In this document: one piece after another, positions 8,679-16,905 of the stretch
How positions within the stretch are numbered: position 1 is the first letter of the stretch
How the letters are laid out: each line of letters begins with the position of its first letter
Origin: Luteitalea pratensis
GTDB taxonomy: Bacteria > Acidobacteriota > Vicinamibacteria > Vicinamibacterales > Vicinamibacteraceae
Direction of reading: 5' to 3'
DNA length: 64,000 nt
Assembly: GCF_001618865.1 (NCBI RefSeq)
Contig: NZ_CP015136.1
Coordinates: 1,957,001 to 2,021,000 of the forward strand
Position numbers and translations under genes: made by a program
Notes under the pieces: model-generated
Told to the model about the DNA's origin: nothing
Databases searched by the model: none
Seen by the model: only the letters and a program-made list of their open reading frames with translations

Positions 8679-9619
8679 GGGAGCGCCGCCAGGCACCGCC
8701 GGACTCCCTCCGCGTACGGCGTCTTCGGTAGTGCGCCGAGCAGGCCCTGCAAGGCGCTGTCGTCCATCAACACGGGATCGGTCAGGAGATAGTGCATCTC
8801 CACCATCTCGCGCATCAGCGGGTTGAACAGACCGATGAGCCGGAGCATCGTCTTTCCGGCGACGCGCACGCGCAGCCGATGTCCGATCTGCTGCTCGATT
8901 TCCTCGATGAGCGCACGCTGCGTCGTCACACCGGCCCCCGCGAGGTGCCAGACGCGTCCGTACGCGTTCGGTGTATCCGTCAGGCGCGCCACCACGGGCC
9001 CCACGTCCGGCACGAACACGAACTCGTGGGACTTGTCGAGAGGACCAATCATGTTCGCGACTCCGCCATTCACGGCGGCGATGAACGCGGCATGCAGGAA
9101 GCTCTTGTCCACGCCAGGCCCGTAGAAGTCAGGCAGGCGCAGCACGGTCGCCTGGATCCTCCCCTCGGCATGCGCGGCGAGCAGCAGATCCTCCTGCGCC
9201 TTGCGCATGCGCCCCTTGAAGGTGTGCGGCTCGCGGGGATGTTCCTCACGAACCGGCGTCGTTCGCGGGCGCCCGTACGGATAGACGGTGCCGATGAGCA
9301 CGAGGCGCTTCACGCCCGCAGCGATGGCGCCGTCGAGCGTCTGCTTCATCAGCCGCGGATGCAGGTCGAATTGCCAGTAGTTCACGCCAACGAGATAGAC
9401 GATCACGTCGACGCCGGCCGCAGCCGCCTGGACGGATGCGGGATCGTCGGGGTTCCACGTGACGATCTCGGCCAGCGGATCGGCGCCGAAGGCTGCAGCG
9501 AGCGCGTCCCGCGATCGGCCCACCACCCGGTAAGGCGTCCCGTGCGCACTGAACGCCTTCGCGATGCTTTGCCCGATGGCCCCAGCGGCACCGAAGAGGG
9601 CAACGCGCACGTGTCTCAT
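8672..9619 (-). CDS. NAD(P)-dependent epimerase/dehydratase family protein
   Basis: 315 residues. The Rossmann motif GAAGAIGQ (about residues 10-17) is followed by YRVVGRS, DVIVYLVG and LVLIGTVYPYG, as in extended SDRs. The usual YxxxK catalytic pair is not evident at the expected place (MRKAQED), so it may be an atypical member acting as a reductase or a regulatory binder. The start ATG overlaps the stop of the upstream aldo/keto reductase (ATGA), so the two are translated as a coupled pair. Confidence 0.8.
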   Translation of the reverse strand: MRHVRVALFGAAGAIGQSIAKAFSAHGTPYRVVGRSRDALAAAFGADPLAEIVTWNPDDPASVQAAAAGVDVIVYLVGVNYWQFDLHPRLMKQTLDGAIAAGVKRLVLIGTVYPYGRPRTTPVREEHPREPHTFKGRMRKAQEDLLLAAHAEGRIQATVLRLPDFYGPGVDKSFLHAAFIAAVNGGVANMIGPLDKSHEFVFVPDVGPVVARLTDTPNAYGRVWHLAGAGVTTQRALIEEIEQQIGHRLRVRVAGKTMLRLIGLFNPLMREMVEMHYLLTDPVLMDDSALQGLLGALPKTPYAEGVRRCLAALPQ

Positions 9620-10611
9620 CGCTCGCTGTCGAGCATCCGCATCTGGTGTTCGTCGTACCGTGTGCCGGCCACGGCCGATGGCGGCACGGCCTCTTCGAGA
9701 CGAGCGACGTCTGCTGGCGAGAGCTCGATCTGAAGCGCGTCGAGCGATTCGGTCAGTTGCGATCGCTTTCGCGCGCCGATGAGCGGCACGATGTCGGGAC
9801 CTTTCGCGAGCACCCAGGCAATAGCCAGCTTCGAGACCGTCACGCCCTTCTCCGACGCCAGTGTCTGCAACGCGTCAATCAGGCGTTGATTGCGCTCGCG
9901 ATTCTCTCCACGGAAGCGCGGGAGATGCGCGCGAAAGTCCCTGGCCGCACTGGGCTTGGAACCACTCAGCAACCCGCGCGACAGCACACCGTAGGCCGTC
10001 ACCCCGATGCCCAACTCCGACAGGAGCGGAAAGATCTGCGTCTCGGGCGAGCGGCTCACCAACGAGTACTCAATCTGGAGATCGCTGATGGGATGGACCG
10101 CCTGGGCGCGACGAATGGTGTCCGGTCCCACCTCCGACAAGCCGATGGCCCGCACGTACCCGGCCTTGACGAGGTCCGCGATCGCGCCGACGGTGTCCTC
10201 GATGGGCACGTTGGGATCGAGCCGGCCCGGACGATAGATGTCGACGTGGTCCAGGCCAAGGCGCGTCAGGCTGTACGCGAGAAAGTTTCTCACCGCGCTC
10301 GGCCGCGCATCCATGCCGAGCCAACTGCCGTCTGCCCCGCGCAGCGCCCCGAACTTGACCGAGACCAGCGCCTTGTCGCGACGATCGCGCAACGCTCGCC
10401 CGATCAGCAGTTCGTTATGCCCGGCGGCATAGTAGTCGCCGGTATCGAGCAGCGTGACCCCGGCATCGAGCGCCGCGTGAATCGTCGCGATGCTCTCGGC
10501 CTCGTCGGCTGGGCCGTAGAAATCGGACATGCCCATGCAGCCCAGGGCCAGCGGAAACACGACGGGACCGCTGGTCCCGAGTTGACGGCGCTGCGGTTGT
10601 GGCGAGTCCAT
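9616..10611 (-). CDS. Aldo/keto reductase
   Basis: 331 residues from ATG 10611 (MDSPQPQRRQLG); an extension to 10701 is open but lacks family similarity. It shows the (beta/alpha)8 aldo/keto reductase pattern: LGCMGMS, LLDTGDYYAAGHNE (Asp/Tyr of the catalytic tetrad), VSVKFG (Lys), then DIYRPGRLDP where many members have a His. The YRPxRxDP variant is a known subgroup. It would reduce carbonyl substrates with NADPH. It sits 67 bases downstream of pstB on the same strand, so pst readthrough is possible, and overlaps the epimerase gene by 4 bases. Confidence 0.88.
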   Translation of the reverse strand: MDSPQPQRRQLGTSGPVVFPLALGCMGMSDFYGPADEAESIATIHAALDAGVTLLDTGDYYAAGHNELLIGRALRDRRDKALVSVKFGALRGADGSWLGMDARPSAVRNFLAYSLTRLGLDHVDIYRPGRLDPNVPIEDTVGAIADLVKAGYVRAIGLSEVGPDTIRRAQAVHPISDLQIEYSLVSRSPETQIFPLLSELGIGVTAYGVLSRGLLSGSKPSAARDFRAHLPRFRGENRERNQRLIDALQTLASEKGVTVSKLAIAWVLAKGPDIVPLIGARKRSQLTESLDALQIELSPADVARLEEAVPPSAVAGTRYDEHQMRMLDSER

Positions 10612-10678
10612 GGCTCGAAGGTAGCGCGCCCGTGTGGCTTCGGCAAGACAAACAGCGAGGTATGGCGCTGTGCCGTCA

Positions 10679-11458
10679 CTAGCCGTAGCGGCCTTCGACA
10701 TAGTCGGCAGTGCGAGTGTCGTGCGGTGTGAGGAACAGCTGCTCTGTCCGCGTGTGCTCGACCACCTCGCCGAGCAACATGAACACGCATTCGTCGCTGA
10801 CCCGGCGAGCCTGCGACATGTTGTGCGTCACGATCAGGATCGTGAAGCGCTGCTTGAGGACAAACATCAGTTCCTCGACGGCGCGCGTGCCGGCGGTATC
10901 GAGCGCCGAGCACGGTTCGTCCATCAGGATCACGCTCGGCTTCAGCGGCAGCAACCGCGCGATGCACAGCTTCTGCTGCTGCTCCAGCTGCAAGCTCGTG
11001 GCGCGGGCGTGCAACCGATCCTTCAGGTCGGCCCAGAGTCCCACCTCGCCAAGTGCGGTCTCCACGGCCTCGTCCAGCACCGCGCGGGTGAGTTGCTTCC
11101 GATCCGCGTGGACGCGCAAGCCGAAGACTACATTTTCGTACACGGAGATCGGCAGCGGGTTCGGGCGCTGGAACACCATGCCGACGGCCTTGCGCAATGC
11201 CACCAGCGAGACCTCTGGGGCGTAGATGTTCTGCCCGAGGACCTCGATCGCGCCCGTCGTACGGACGTAGCCGTAGCGCTCGTTCACCCGGTTGAAGCAG
11301 CGCAGCAGCGTCGACTTGCCGCAGCCAGACGGGCCGATCAACGACGTGATCAGCTGCGGACGGATCCGGAGCGACACGTCCCGCAACGCCTGGAAGTCGC
11401 CATACCAGAGGTTGAGCGCACGCGTCTCGATACCGAAGGCGGCCGGAGCGCTGCTCAT
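10679..11458 (-). CDS. pstB: Phosphate ABC transporter ATPase with degenerate signature
   Basis: 259 residues. It has Walker A GPSGCGKST (42-50), Q-loop Gln97 (MVFQRPNP), Walker B with catalytic Glu (ILMDEP, E181) and H-switch His212 (VTHNM). The ABC signature LSGGQ is replaced by SLQLEQ at about 155-160. PstB pairs form the motor under PstC/PstA for high-affinity phosphate import. The start overlaps the previous ATPase gene (ATGA). Because its defects complement those of the neighbouring ATPase (10-12 kb), a PstB heterodimer with one good and one poor ATP site is inferred. Confidence 0.92.
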   Translation of the reverse strand: MSSAPAAFGIETRALNLWYGDFQALRDVSLRIRPQLITSLIGPSGCGKSTLLRCFNRVNERYGYVRTTGAIEVLGQNIYAPEVSLVALRKAVGMVFQRPNPLPISVYENVVFGLRVHADRKQLTRAVLDEAVETALGEVGLWADLKDRLHARATSLQLEQQQKLCIARLLPLKPSVILMDEPCSALDTAGTRAVEELMFVLKQRFTILIVTHNMSQARRVSDECVFMLLGEVVEHTRTEQLFLTPHDTRTADYVEGRYG

Positions 11459-12216
11459 CCGAAGATCCCGCTCACGTAGTCGTACGTGCGCCGGTCGCCA
11501 GGCTTGTCAGAGAACACCAGCGCGGTGGTCGCGAGTTCGACGATCTCGCCGTCGAGCAGGAACATCGTCCGGTCGGCGAGGCGTCGCGCCTGCTGGGTGA
11601 GATTGGTCACCAGGATGATGGTCATCTCGGCCTTGAGGCGCTTGAGCACGTCCTCGATGCGCATGGTCGTGACCGGGTCGATGGCAATCGAGAACTCGTC
11701 AAGACAGAGGATGCTCGGCCTGTGCGACAGCGCCCTGGCGATCGTCAGGCGCTGCTGCTGCCCTCCGGAGAGCTTGGTGCCAAGGCTGTCGAGCCTGTCT
11801 TTCACCTCGTCCCACAGCGCCGCCTGCGTCAGGCAGCGCTCCACGAGCTCGTCGAGGTCAGAGCGCGCGGTGAGGCCCGCCGCACGAGGGGCGAACGCGA
11901 CGTTGTCGTAGATCGAGAGAGGCAGGCCCACAGGAAGGGGTGCCACCATCCCGATCTTGCGGCGGAGCGCGTAGACATCGCGCGTGCGATGGATGTCCTC
12001 GCCGTCCACCTCGACGAGGCCTTGCATCCGCGCCCCGGGGGTGAACTCCAGCGTGCGATTCAGGCACCGCAGCATGGAGGTCTTGCCCGACTGCGCCGGA
12101 CCGATGACGCCGAGGATCTCTCCACGCCGCACGTCGAAGGAGATTCCATGGAGCACCTCCGTGGTCCCGTACCGGATCCGGAGGTCATGCACCCGAATGA
12201 CCGACGCCGCGCTCAT
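11455..12216 (-). CDS. pstB: Second phosphate ABC ATPase, Q-loop and H-switch altered
   Basis: 253 residues from ATG 12216; the much longer open frame upstream is a shadow of pstA. Walker A is GPAQSGKT (39-46), the signature is intact (LSGGQQQR from 149), and Walker B is LCLDEF with Glu174. The Q-loop Gln is replaced (MVAPLP, Pro93) and the H-switch His is Asn205 (VTNLTQQ). In a dimer it would lend its good signature to the partner's good Walker site, while its own site would be impaired. It lies 11 bases after pstA and overlaps the next ATPase gene by 4 bases. Confidence 0.92.
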   Translation of the reverse strand: MSAASVIRVHDLRIRYGTTEVLHGISFDVRRGEILGVIGPAQSGKTSMLRCLNRTLEFTPGARMQGLVEVDGEDIHRTRDVYALRRKIGMVAPLPVGLPLSIYDNVAFAPRAAGLTARSDLDELVERCLTQAALWDEVKDRLDSLGTKLSGGQQQRLTIARALSHRPSILCLDEFSIAIDPVTTMRIEDVLKRLKAEMTIILVTNLTQQARRLADRTMFLLDGEIVELATTALVFSDKPGDRRTYDYVSGIFG

Positions 12217-12227
12217 GCCGGTGCCGC

Positions 12228-13112
12228 CTACCACTTCTTGCGGTTGCGCAGGACCGCGCGGAGGACCACCGCAGTGGAGTTGATGAGGAGCACGGCGCCC
12301 ACGAGCACCGTCGCCGTGGCGAATTGTAGCGAGTCGGGCGCGCCGTTGATCTGGGTCGCCAGGTTGTAGAGGTGCGTGGCCAGGGCCATCGCGCTTTCGG
12401 TGAGTCGGTACGGGAACAAATCGCCCTTGTCGACGACCTTGTACATCACAGCGCCCGTGAAGAGGATCGGCGCCGTTTCCCCTGCCGCTCTCGAGACCTG
12501 CAGGATCACGCCCGTCAGGATGCCGCTGATGGCGTTGGGCAGCACCACGCCTCGGATCGTCTGCCAACGCGTGGCGCCGACGTTCCAGCAGGCCTCCCGG
12601 AAGGAGCGCGGAACGGCCGCGAGCGACTCGCGGGTGCTTGCGATGATCACGGGGAGCGTCATGACGGCCAGGGTGAGCGAGGCCGCCAGGATCGACTGCC
12701 CGAGCCCGGCGGCGAGCACGAAGGCGCCGAGCCCGAAGAGTGCATGGACGATGCTGGGCACGCCGGCGAGGTTGATGACCGCCACGTGAATGAGTCGTGT
12801 GAACCACGTGTCGCGCGCGTACTCGTTGAGGTAGACGGCCGCGAGCACGCCAACGGGCGCCGCGATGGCCAGCGAGACGCCGACGAGATAGACCGTCCCT
12901 ATCAGCGCCGGCCAGATGCCGCCCTTCGTCTGCATGTCGCGTGGTGGTTCCAGCAGGAAGGCGATCGAGAGCGAGGGCCACCCCTTCACCACGAGGTACC
13001 CGAGAATCGCGAACAGCGGCAGGACGATGCACAACGTCACCGCGCCCAGCACCACGTTGGCGATACGGTCGTGCCTGAGTCTGCGGAGGACCTCCGGGCC
13101 AGCCTCGAACAT
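12228..13112 (-). CDS. pstA: Phosphate ABC transporter permease PstA
   Basis: 294 residues with six predicted membrane helices. A cytoplasmic coupling loop, SFREACWNVGATRWQT, matches the EAA motif of binding-protein-dependent permeases, and GETAPILFTGA near the C-terminus is typical of PstA. It forms the membrane channel with PstC. The ATG at 13112 lies 3 bases from the end of pstC, indicating co-translation. Confidence 0.95.
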   Translation of the reverse strand: MFEAGPEVLRRLRHDRIANVVLGAVTLCIVLPLFAILGYLVVKGWPSLSIAFLLEPPRDMQTKGGIWPALIGTVYLVGVSLAIAAPVGVLAAVYLNEYARDTWFTRLIHVAVINLAGVPSIVHALFGLGAFVLAAGLGQSILAASLTLAVMTLPVIIASTRESLAAVPRSFREACWNVGATRWQTIRGVVLPNAISGILTGVILQVSRAAGETAPILFTGAVMYKVVDKGDLFPYRLTESAMALATHLYNLATQINGAPDSLQFATATVLVGAVLLINSTAVVLRAVLRNRKKW

Positions 13113-13115
13113 GGC

Positions 13116-14039
13116 TTACCTGCGGCGCACGCCGCGCACCACGAGATCGGCGGCGAGGTTGACCAGGAACGTGATGCCGAAGAGGAGCACGCCGATGGCA
13201 AAGAGCACGCGGTAATGTTCCGAGTCCTTGCTCACCTCGCCCATCTCCGACGCGATGTTGGCGGTCAGCGTGCGTACGGGATCGAGCAAGCCGCCCGGAA
13301 TCTGCACCGCGTGCCCTGTGGCCATCAGCACGGCCATCGTCTCACCCACGGCGCGCCCCACGCCGAGCAGCACCGCCGCCAGCAGGCCGTTGCGCGCTCC
13401 GGGCAGGAGGACGCGGTAGACCAGTTGCCAGCGCGTCGCGCCCAGCGCGATGCCGGCTTCACGGTACGAGTCGGGCACGGCCTTGAGCGCGTCCTCGCCG
13501 ATCGAGACGATGATCGGCAGGCTCATGAGCGCGAGCAGGAGTCCGGCGTTGAGCGCGTTCAGGCCCACCGCCGCGTCGAACACCGTGATCAGCAACTGGT
13601 TCACGACGGTGAGGCCGAGGAAGCCCCACACCACCGACGGGATGGCGGCGAGGAGTTCGATGACGACCTTCAACGTCTCGCGCACCTTCGGCCCGCAGAA
13701 CTCTGACAGGTAGATGGCCCCGCCGATGCCGAACGGCACCGCAATGGCCATGGCCAGCGCGGTCACCGCGAGCGTGCCTACGATCATCGCGAGCACGCCG
13801 TAGCGAACGTCGGTCACCGAGGTCGGATACCACTCGACGCTGAAGAGGAACTCGCCCAGACTGAAGTTGGGGCTGGCCAGCACGGGGAGCGCTTCGCGGA
13901 ACACGAAGAAGAAGATTCCCCCCACCAGGATCACGGCGCTGATGCCGCACACCGTGATCAGCGCCTCGATCCCGCGCTCGGCGGCCAGCGAATGCCACGA
14001 CCGCCGGAACCCGATCGAGCCTGGCGCGCCCTCGGTCAC
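13116..14039 (-). CDS. pstC: Phosphate ABC transporter permease PstC
   Basis: 307 residues from a GTG at 14039 that overlaps the pstS stop (GTGA); the frame is open further upstream but only as an antisense shadow of pstS. Six helices, an EAA-like loop SYREAGIALGATRWQL and the GRAVGETMAVLMATG signature identify PstC. The N-terminal cytoplasmic tail (about 25 residues) precedes the first helix ALITVCGISAVILVGG. Partner of PstA in phosphate import. Confidence 0.94.
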   Translation of the reverse strand: MTEGAPGSIGFRRSWHSLAAERGIEALITVCGISAVILVGGIFFFVFREALPVLASPNFSLGEFLFSVEWYPTSVTDVRYGVLAMIVGTLAVTALAMAIAVPFGIGGAIYLSEFCGPKVRETLKVVIELLAAIPSVVWGFLGLTVVNQLLITVFDAAVGLNALNAGLLLALMSLPIIVSIGEDALKAVPDSYREAGIALGATRWQLVYRVLLPGARNGLLAAVLLGVGRAVGETMAVLMATGHAVQIPGGLLDPVRTLTANIASEMGEVSKDSEHYRVLFAIGVLLFGITFLVNLAADLVVRGVRRR

Positions 14040-14971
14040 GGGTGGACCTCGCTCGGGCTCGGCGGTGCGGGGACGGGACCGGTTTCCGAAGCGGGGAGCG
14101 GCACATAGCCGACGGCCGACACGATACGCTGCCCGGGCGGCGAGTGGATCCAATCGAGGTAGCGTTTCGTCTCGCCCTCGGGCTGGCCGACCGTATACAT
14201 GTAAAGCGGCCGCGCAATCGGGTAGCTCCTGTCGAGCGTCGCCTGGACGGTCGGCGCCACCGGTGGTCCGCCTTCCCGTGACAACGACAACATCTTCACA
14301 CCCGGGGTGGCGTAGCCCATGCCGCTGTAGCCGATGGCGCACGGCGTGTGGGCGACCAGTTCCACGACCTCCTTGGACCCGTTGAGTTCCAGCGTGCCGA
14401 GCTTGAAGTCGTGCTTGTCGAGGGCCGCCTCGCGGAAGAAGTCGTACGTCCCCGAACTCGACTGGCGGCTGATGCGGATGATCGTGTCGCGCGGGCAGGC
14501 GTCATGGCGAACCCCGAAGTCGGACCACCGCGAGATGCGCCCACCCTCGGCGAACAGGTCCCGCAACTGTTCGAGGGTCATCGACTGCACGGGATTCTTC
14601 GCATGGACGTAGACGACCAATGCGTCGTAGCCGGTGACGTGCTCGACCGGGTCGGCGCCGCGCGCGGTCCGCGTCGCTTCCTGCTCGGCCGGCTTCATCG
14701 GCCGACTGCTGTTGGCGATCTGTACCGTGCCGTCGATCAAGGCCGCAATGCCCACTCCCGACCCGCCGCCGGCGACCTCGACCGACACGCCTGGTGCGAC
14801 CTTCGCGTACTCCTCGGCCCAGGCCTGCGCCACGTTGATCATGGTGTCGGAACCGCGATTGAGCAGCACCGTCCGTTCCGAGGCCGTGCTGCGTTGGCAG
14901 GACGCAGTGCCGAGCGCAGCCAGCGCGAGCGCGCCAGCAGCCTGCAGACGACGGGCCAGGAGGGACGCCAT
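14036..14971 (-). CDS. pstS: Phosphate-binding lipoprotein PstS
   Basis: 311 residues from ATG 14971 (MASLLARRLQAAG). The signal peptide ends in a lipobox-like LGTASC, so the mature protein is probably a lipoprotein. The phosphate-binding signatures GSDTM, GGGSGVGIAALIDG and SSGTYDFFRE are all present. It delivers phosphate to PstC/PstA. The start lies 5 bases from the end of the phoU-fusion gene and the stop overlaps the pstC start. Confidence 0.94.
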   Translation of the reverse strand: MASLLARRLQAAGALALAALGTASCQRSTASERTVLLNRGSDTMINVAQAWAEEYAKVAPGVSVEVAGGGSGVGIAALIDGTVQIANSSRPMKPAEQEATRTARGADPVEHVTGYDALVVYVHAKNPVQSMTLEQLRDLFAEGGRISRWSDFGVRHDACPRDTIIRISRQSSSGTYDFFREAALDKHDFKLGTLELNGSKEVVELVAHTPCAIGYSGMGYATPGVKMLSLSREGGPPVAPTVQATLDRSYPIARPLYMYTVGQPEGETKRYLDWIHSPPGQRIVSAVGYVPLPASETGPVPAPPSPSEVHP

Positions 14972-14976
14972 GTGCG

Positions 14977-16080
14977 CTAGTCCTGGCGAACGATGGCCTC
15001 GACCAGGTCCTGCAGGTGGTTGCGGATGACGGCAAACGCGTCCTCGTACGCCTGGCGGGTCTCGGCCAGCGTGCCGGGCAGATCGGACGGGTCCTCGACG
15101 TGCCAGTCGAAGACCACGGTCGGCGTCCGGCGAACGCGCAGCCACGTATAGACGTCAGTGTCGAAGGACACCACCACGTGGTAGACCTCGAGGTTCGGGA
15201 TCTGGTCCAGCGACTTGGGGCGGTGGTGATCGATGATGTCCAGCCCCTTCTCCGCCAGGAACTCCGCCAGTCGCGGGTCGATCGGGCTGGGCTCGAGCCC
15301 CGCGCTGCTGAAGATGAGGCGGGGGTGCGCCACGGTGGTGGCGATGGCCTCCGCCATCTGGCTGCGACAGTGGTTGTGCTCATCCACGAACAGGATGCGG
15401 AACGCCTCGGGCGCCTTGTGCTTCGCGAAGTCGCCCGTACACATGTAGAGCGTTTCGGCGCACATGTTGCGGATTTCGTCGGCGACCCGCTCGATGCGGC
15501 GACTGACCGTGGAAAGCAGCGCATACGCCTCGAGCCCGAACTCGCCCGCGGCTTGCCTGCGCATCAGGTCCTTGTCGATTCGCTGACGCATCTTGTTGAC
15601 CGTCCGCTCGGCCGCCATCGTGTTGCGGGCAAGTTCGGCGTCAGCCTCGAGGAACGCCCGGACGCCGTCCTTCAGCATCGCGAGTGCAGCTTCTCCCATC
15701 TCGGCAAAAGGCTCGGCGTGAATGTCGGGATGAACCTCGTGCAGCTTCAGGACCCGGCGAGCGACGCCCTCGGCGTGGTCACCGATGCGCTCCAGTTCCG
15801 TGCTGATCTTCAGGGCGGCGAACGCGAAGCGCAGGTGCCCGGCAGCCGGCTGCTGCCGCACGAGGAACTCCAGCGCGAGACGATCCAGTTGCTGCTCGAG
15901 GTCGTCGATCCGCTCGTCACGCAGGATCACCAGGTAGGCGGACTGCTGCTTGCCGTTCACGAGTGCATCGAGCGCGCCGCGTACGGCCCGCTCGCACTGA
16001 CCTGCCATTTCCTTGACCGCCTGGCGGATCAGGTTCATGTCGTGCTGCAGGCTCGCTTCGAGCTGGCTGCCCATCGTCAT
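14977..16080 (-). CDS. phoU: PhoU fused to inactive ArsC/LMW phosphatase-like domain
   Basis: 367 residues from ATG 16080 (second ATG at 16074). Residues 1-215 are a PhoU two-repeat helical domain (ELERIGDHAEGVARR and RRIERVADEIRNMCAE are the metal-binding repeats). After a short linker, residues about 228-345 fold as a low-molecular-weight tyrosine phosphatase/ArsC domain: ILFVDEHNHCRSQMAEA, then GLDIIDHHRPKS and VFDWHVEDPSD. The P-loop nucleophile, Cys in CxxNxCRS, is Asp233, so phosphatase or arsenate reductase chemistry should be lost. PhoU links Pst to the PhoR sensor; the extra domain may bind phosphate or arsenate as a sensor. First gene of the pst operon. Confidence 0.9.
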   Translation of the reverse strand: MTMGSQLEASLQHDMNLIRQAVKEMAGQCERAVRGALDALVNGKQQSAYLVILRDERIDDLEQQLDRLALEFLVRQQPAAGHLRFAFAALKISTELERIGDHAEGVARRVLKLHEVHPDIHAEPFAEMGEAALAMLKDGVRAFLEADAELARNTMAAERTVNKMRQRIDKDLMRRQAAGEFGLEAYALLSTVSRRIERVADEIRNMCAETLYMCTGDFAKHKAPEAFRILFVDEHNHCRSQMAEAIATTVAHPRLIFSSAGLEPSPIDPRLAEFLAEKGLDIIDHHRPKSLDQIPNLEVYHVVVSFDTDVYTWLRVRRTPTVVFDWHVEDPSDLPGTLAETRQAYEDAFAVIRNHLQDLVEAIVRQD

Positions 16081-16104
16081 CGCTTTCGGATTGGAGTACG
16101 CCGA

Positions 16105-16122
16105 TGTAACAACCGTATGACG
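16105..16122 (-). promoter_or_regulatory. Candidate Pho box upstream of the phoU-pst operon
   Basis: Reading on the minus strand, CGTCATA-CGGT-TGTTACA lies 25 bases before the first ATG of the operon. It resembles two TGTCATA-type half-sites in an 11-base repeat, the layout bound by PhoB response regulators. The second half matches only partly and the box lies close to the start codon, so this is tentative. Confidence 0.35.
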
Positions 16123-16226
16123 AGGCGTGTTGGTAACCCAGCTCGATCGAGCGACGCGAACGATGTGCCGAGCGGGGCGCACCGCGTGCTCGTTGATACT
16201 CTAACCGCAGTTCGCGTGACGTGCCG

Positions 16227-16457
16227 ATGCCGAACATGTCGAACACATCGACGACTCTTGTCGAGCTTCTGGCTGCCGTCGTCGCCGACGAAGCCGAGGC
16301 GGTGCGGCTCGTACGAGCGATGCCCGAGATCGCTGCGGCGCGCGTCGGCGACGAGCGCCTGGTGGAGGAAGTGCCGCATCAGTTGTACCTCGGAGATACG
16401 GCACTCCATCTCGCGGCGGCCGCAATCCTGCCGCTCGCGGCCCCGGTCAACAGTTGA
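16227..16457 (+). pseudogene. N-terminal stub of an ankyrin-repeat protein
   Basis: 76 codons from ATG 16227. The stretch LVEEVPHQLYLGDTALHLAAAA is the opening of an ankyrin-repeat protein in which GDTALHLAAA starts the first repeat, but it stops a few residues later where further repeats would be expected. Another ankyrin piece, lacking its beginning, lies at 23066-23269. Divergent from phoU, with about 146 bases between. Confidence 0.55.
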
Positions 16458-16512
16458 CGTGACGGATCGTTCTACACGGCGAACGTCGGACTCACCGCTG
16501 CTCCTTCTTGCG

Positions 16513-16774
16513 TCACTTCTTGCTCGGGGCCGATGGCTGCGACGCGTCCTCCTTCTGGACCGAAGGCGTGGCCGCATCGTTCAGGCCACCTTCGGCGAGG
16601 TTGGTCAGGCGCCTGTTGGCAGCCGTCTCTTCGTCCAGGTTCGGTTGCAGCGGGCCGACCGCCTCGGTATGCCCCATAGCCTGAGCCCACGCAACCAGAC
16701 AGTTGGCGCTCAGCGTCGTAGCTATCGCGCAGCTCGTGAACGAACGCATCGTGCAGCGTGCCTGTGTTGGCCAT
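16513..16774 (-). pseudogene. YciE/DUF892 ferritin-like gene with internal deletion and frameshift
   Basis: The N-terminus from ATG 16774 reads MANTGTLHDAFVHELRDSY and then DAERQLS; in another frame the C-terminal part reads LVAWAQAMGHTEAVGPLQ and ends at 16513. Both halves align with the intact 194-residue paralog at 63269-63853 (MAEAGTLHDAFIEELKDTY ... VAWAQAMGHTEAV). About 100 codons holding the ferritin-like core are deleted and the frame has shifted. A dead copy. Confidence 0.8.
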
Positions 16775-16905
16775 GGCTCTCCCCCGGATCACCGACTGGT
16801 CGATGCTGGGCGGCGGCGAGGGACGCCAGCGCGAACGAGCCAATCGCCGCAACAGCGGGGGAGGAAGACCGTTCGCCTCATCTCGCTCCATCGGGCGAGG
16901 CTCGC

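Noticed and set aside
12372-13706. 444-codon plus-strand frame across pstA and pstC
   Set aside because: Antisense shadow of two permease genes.
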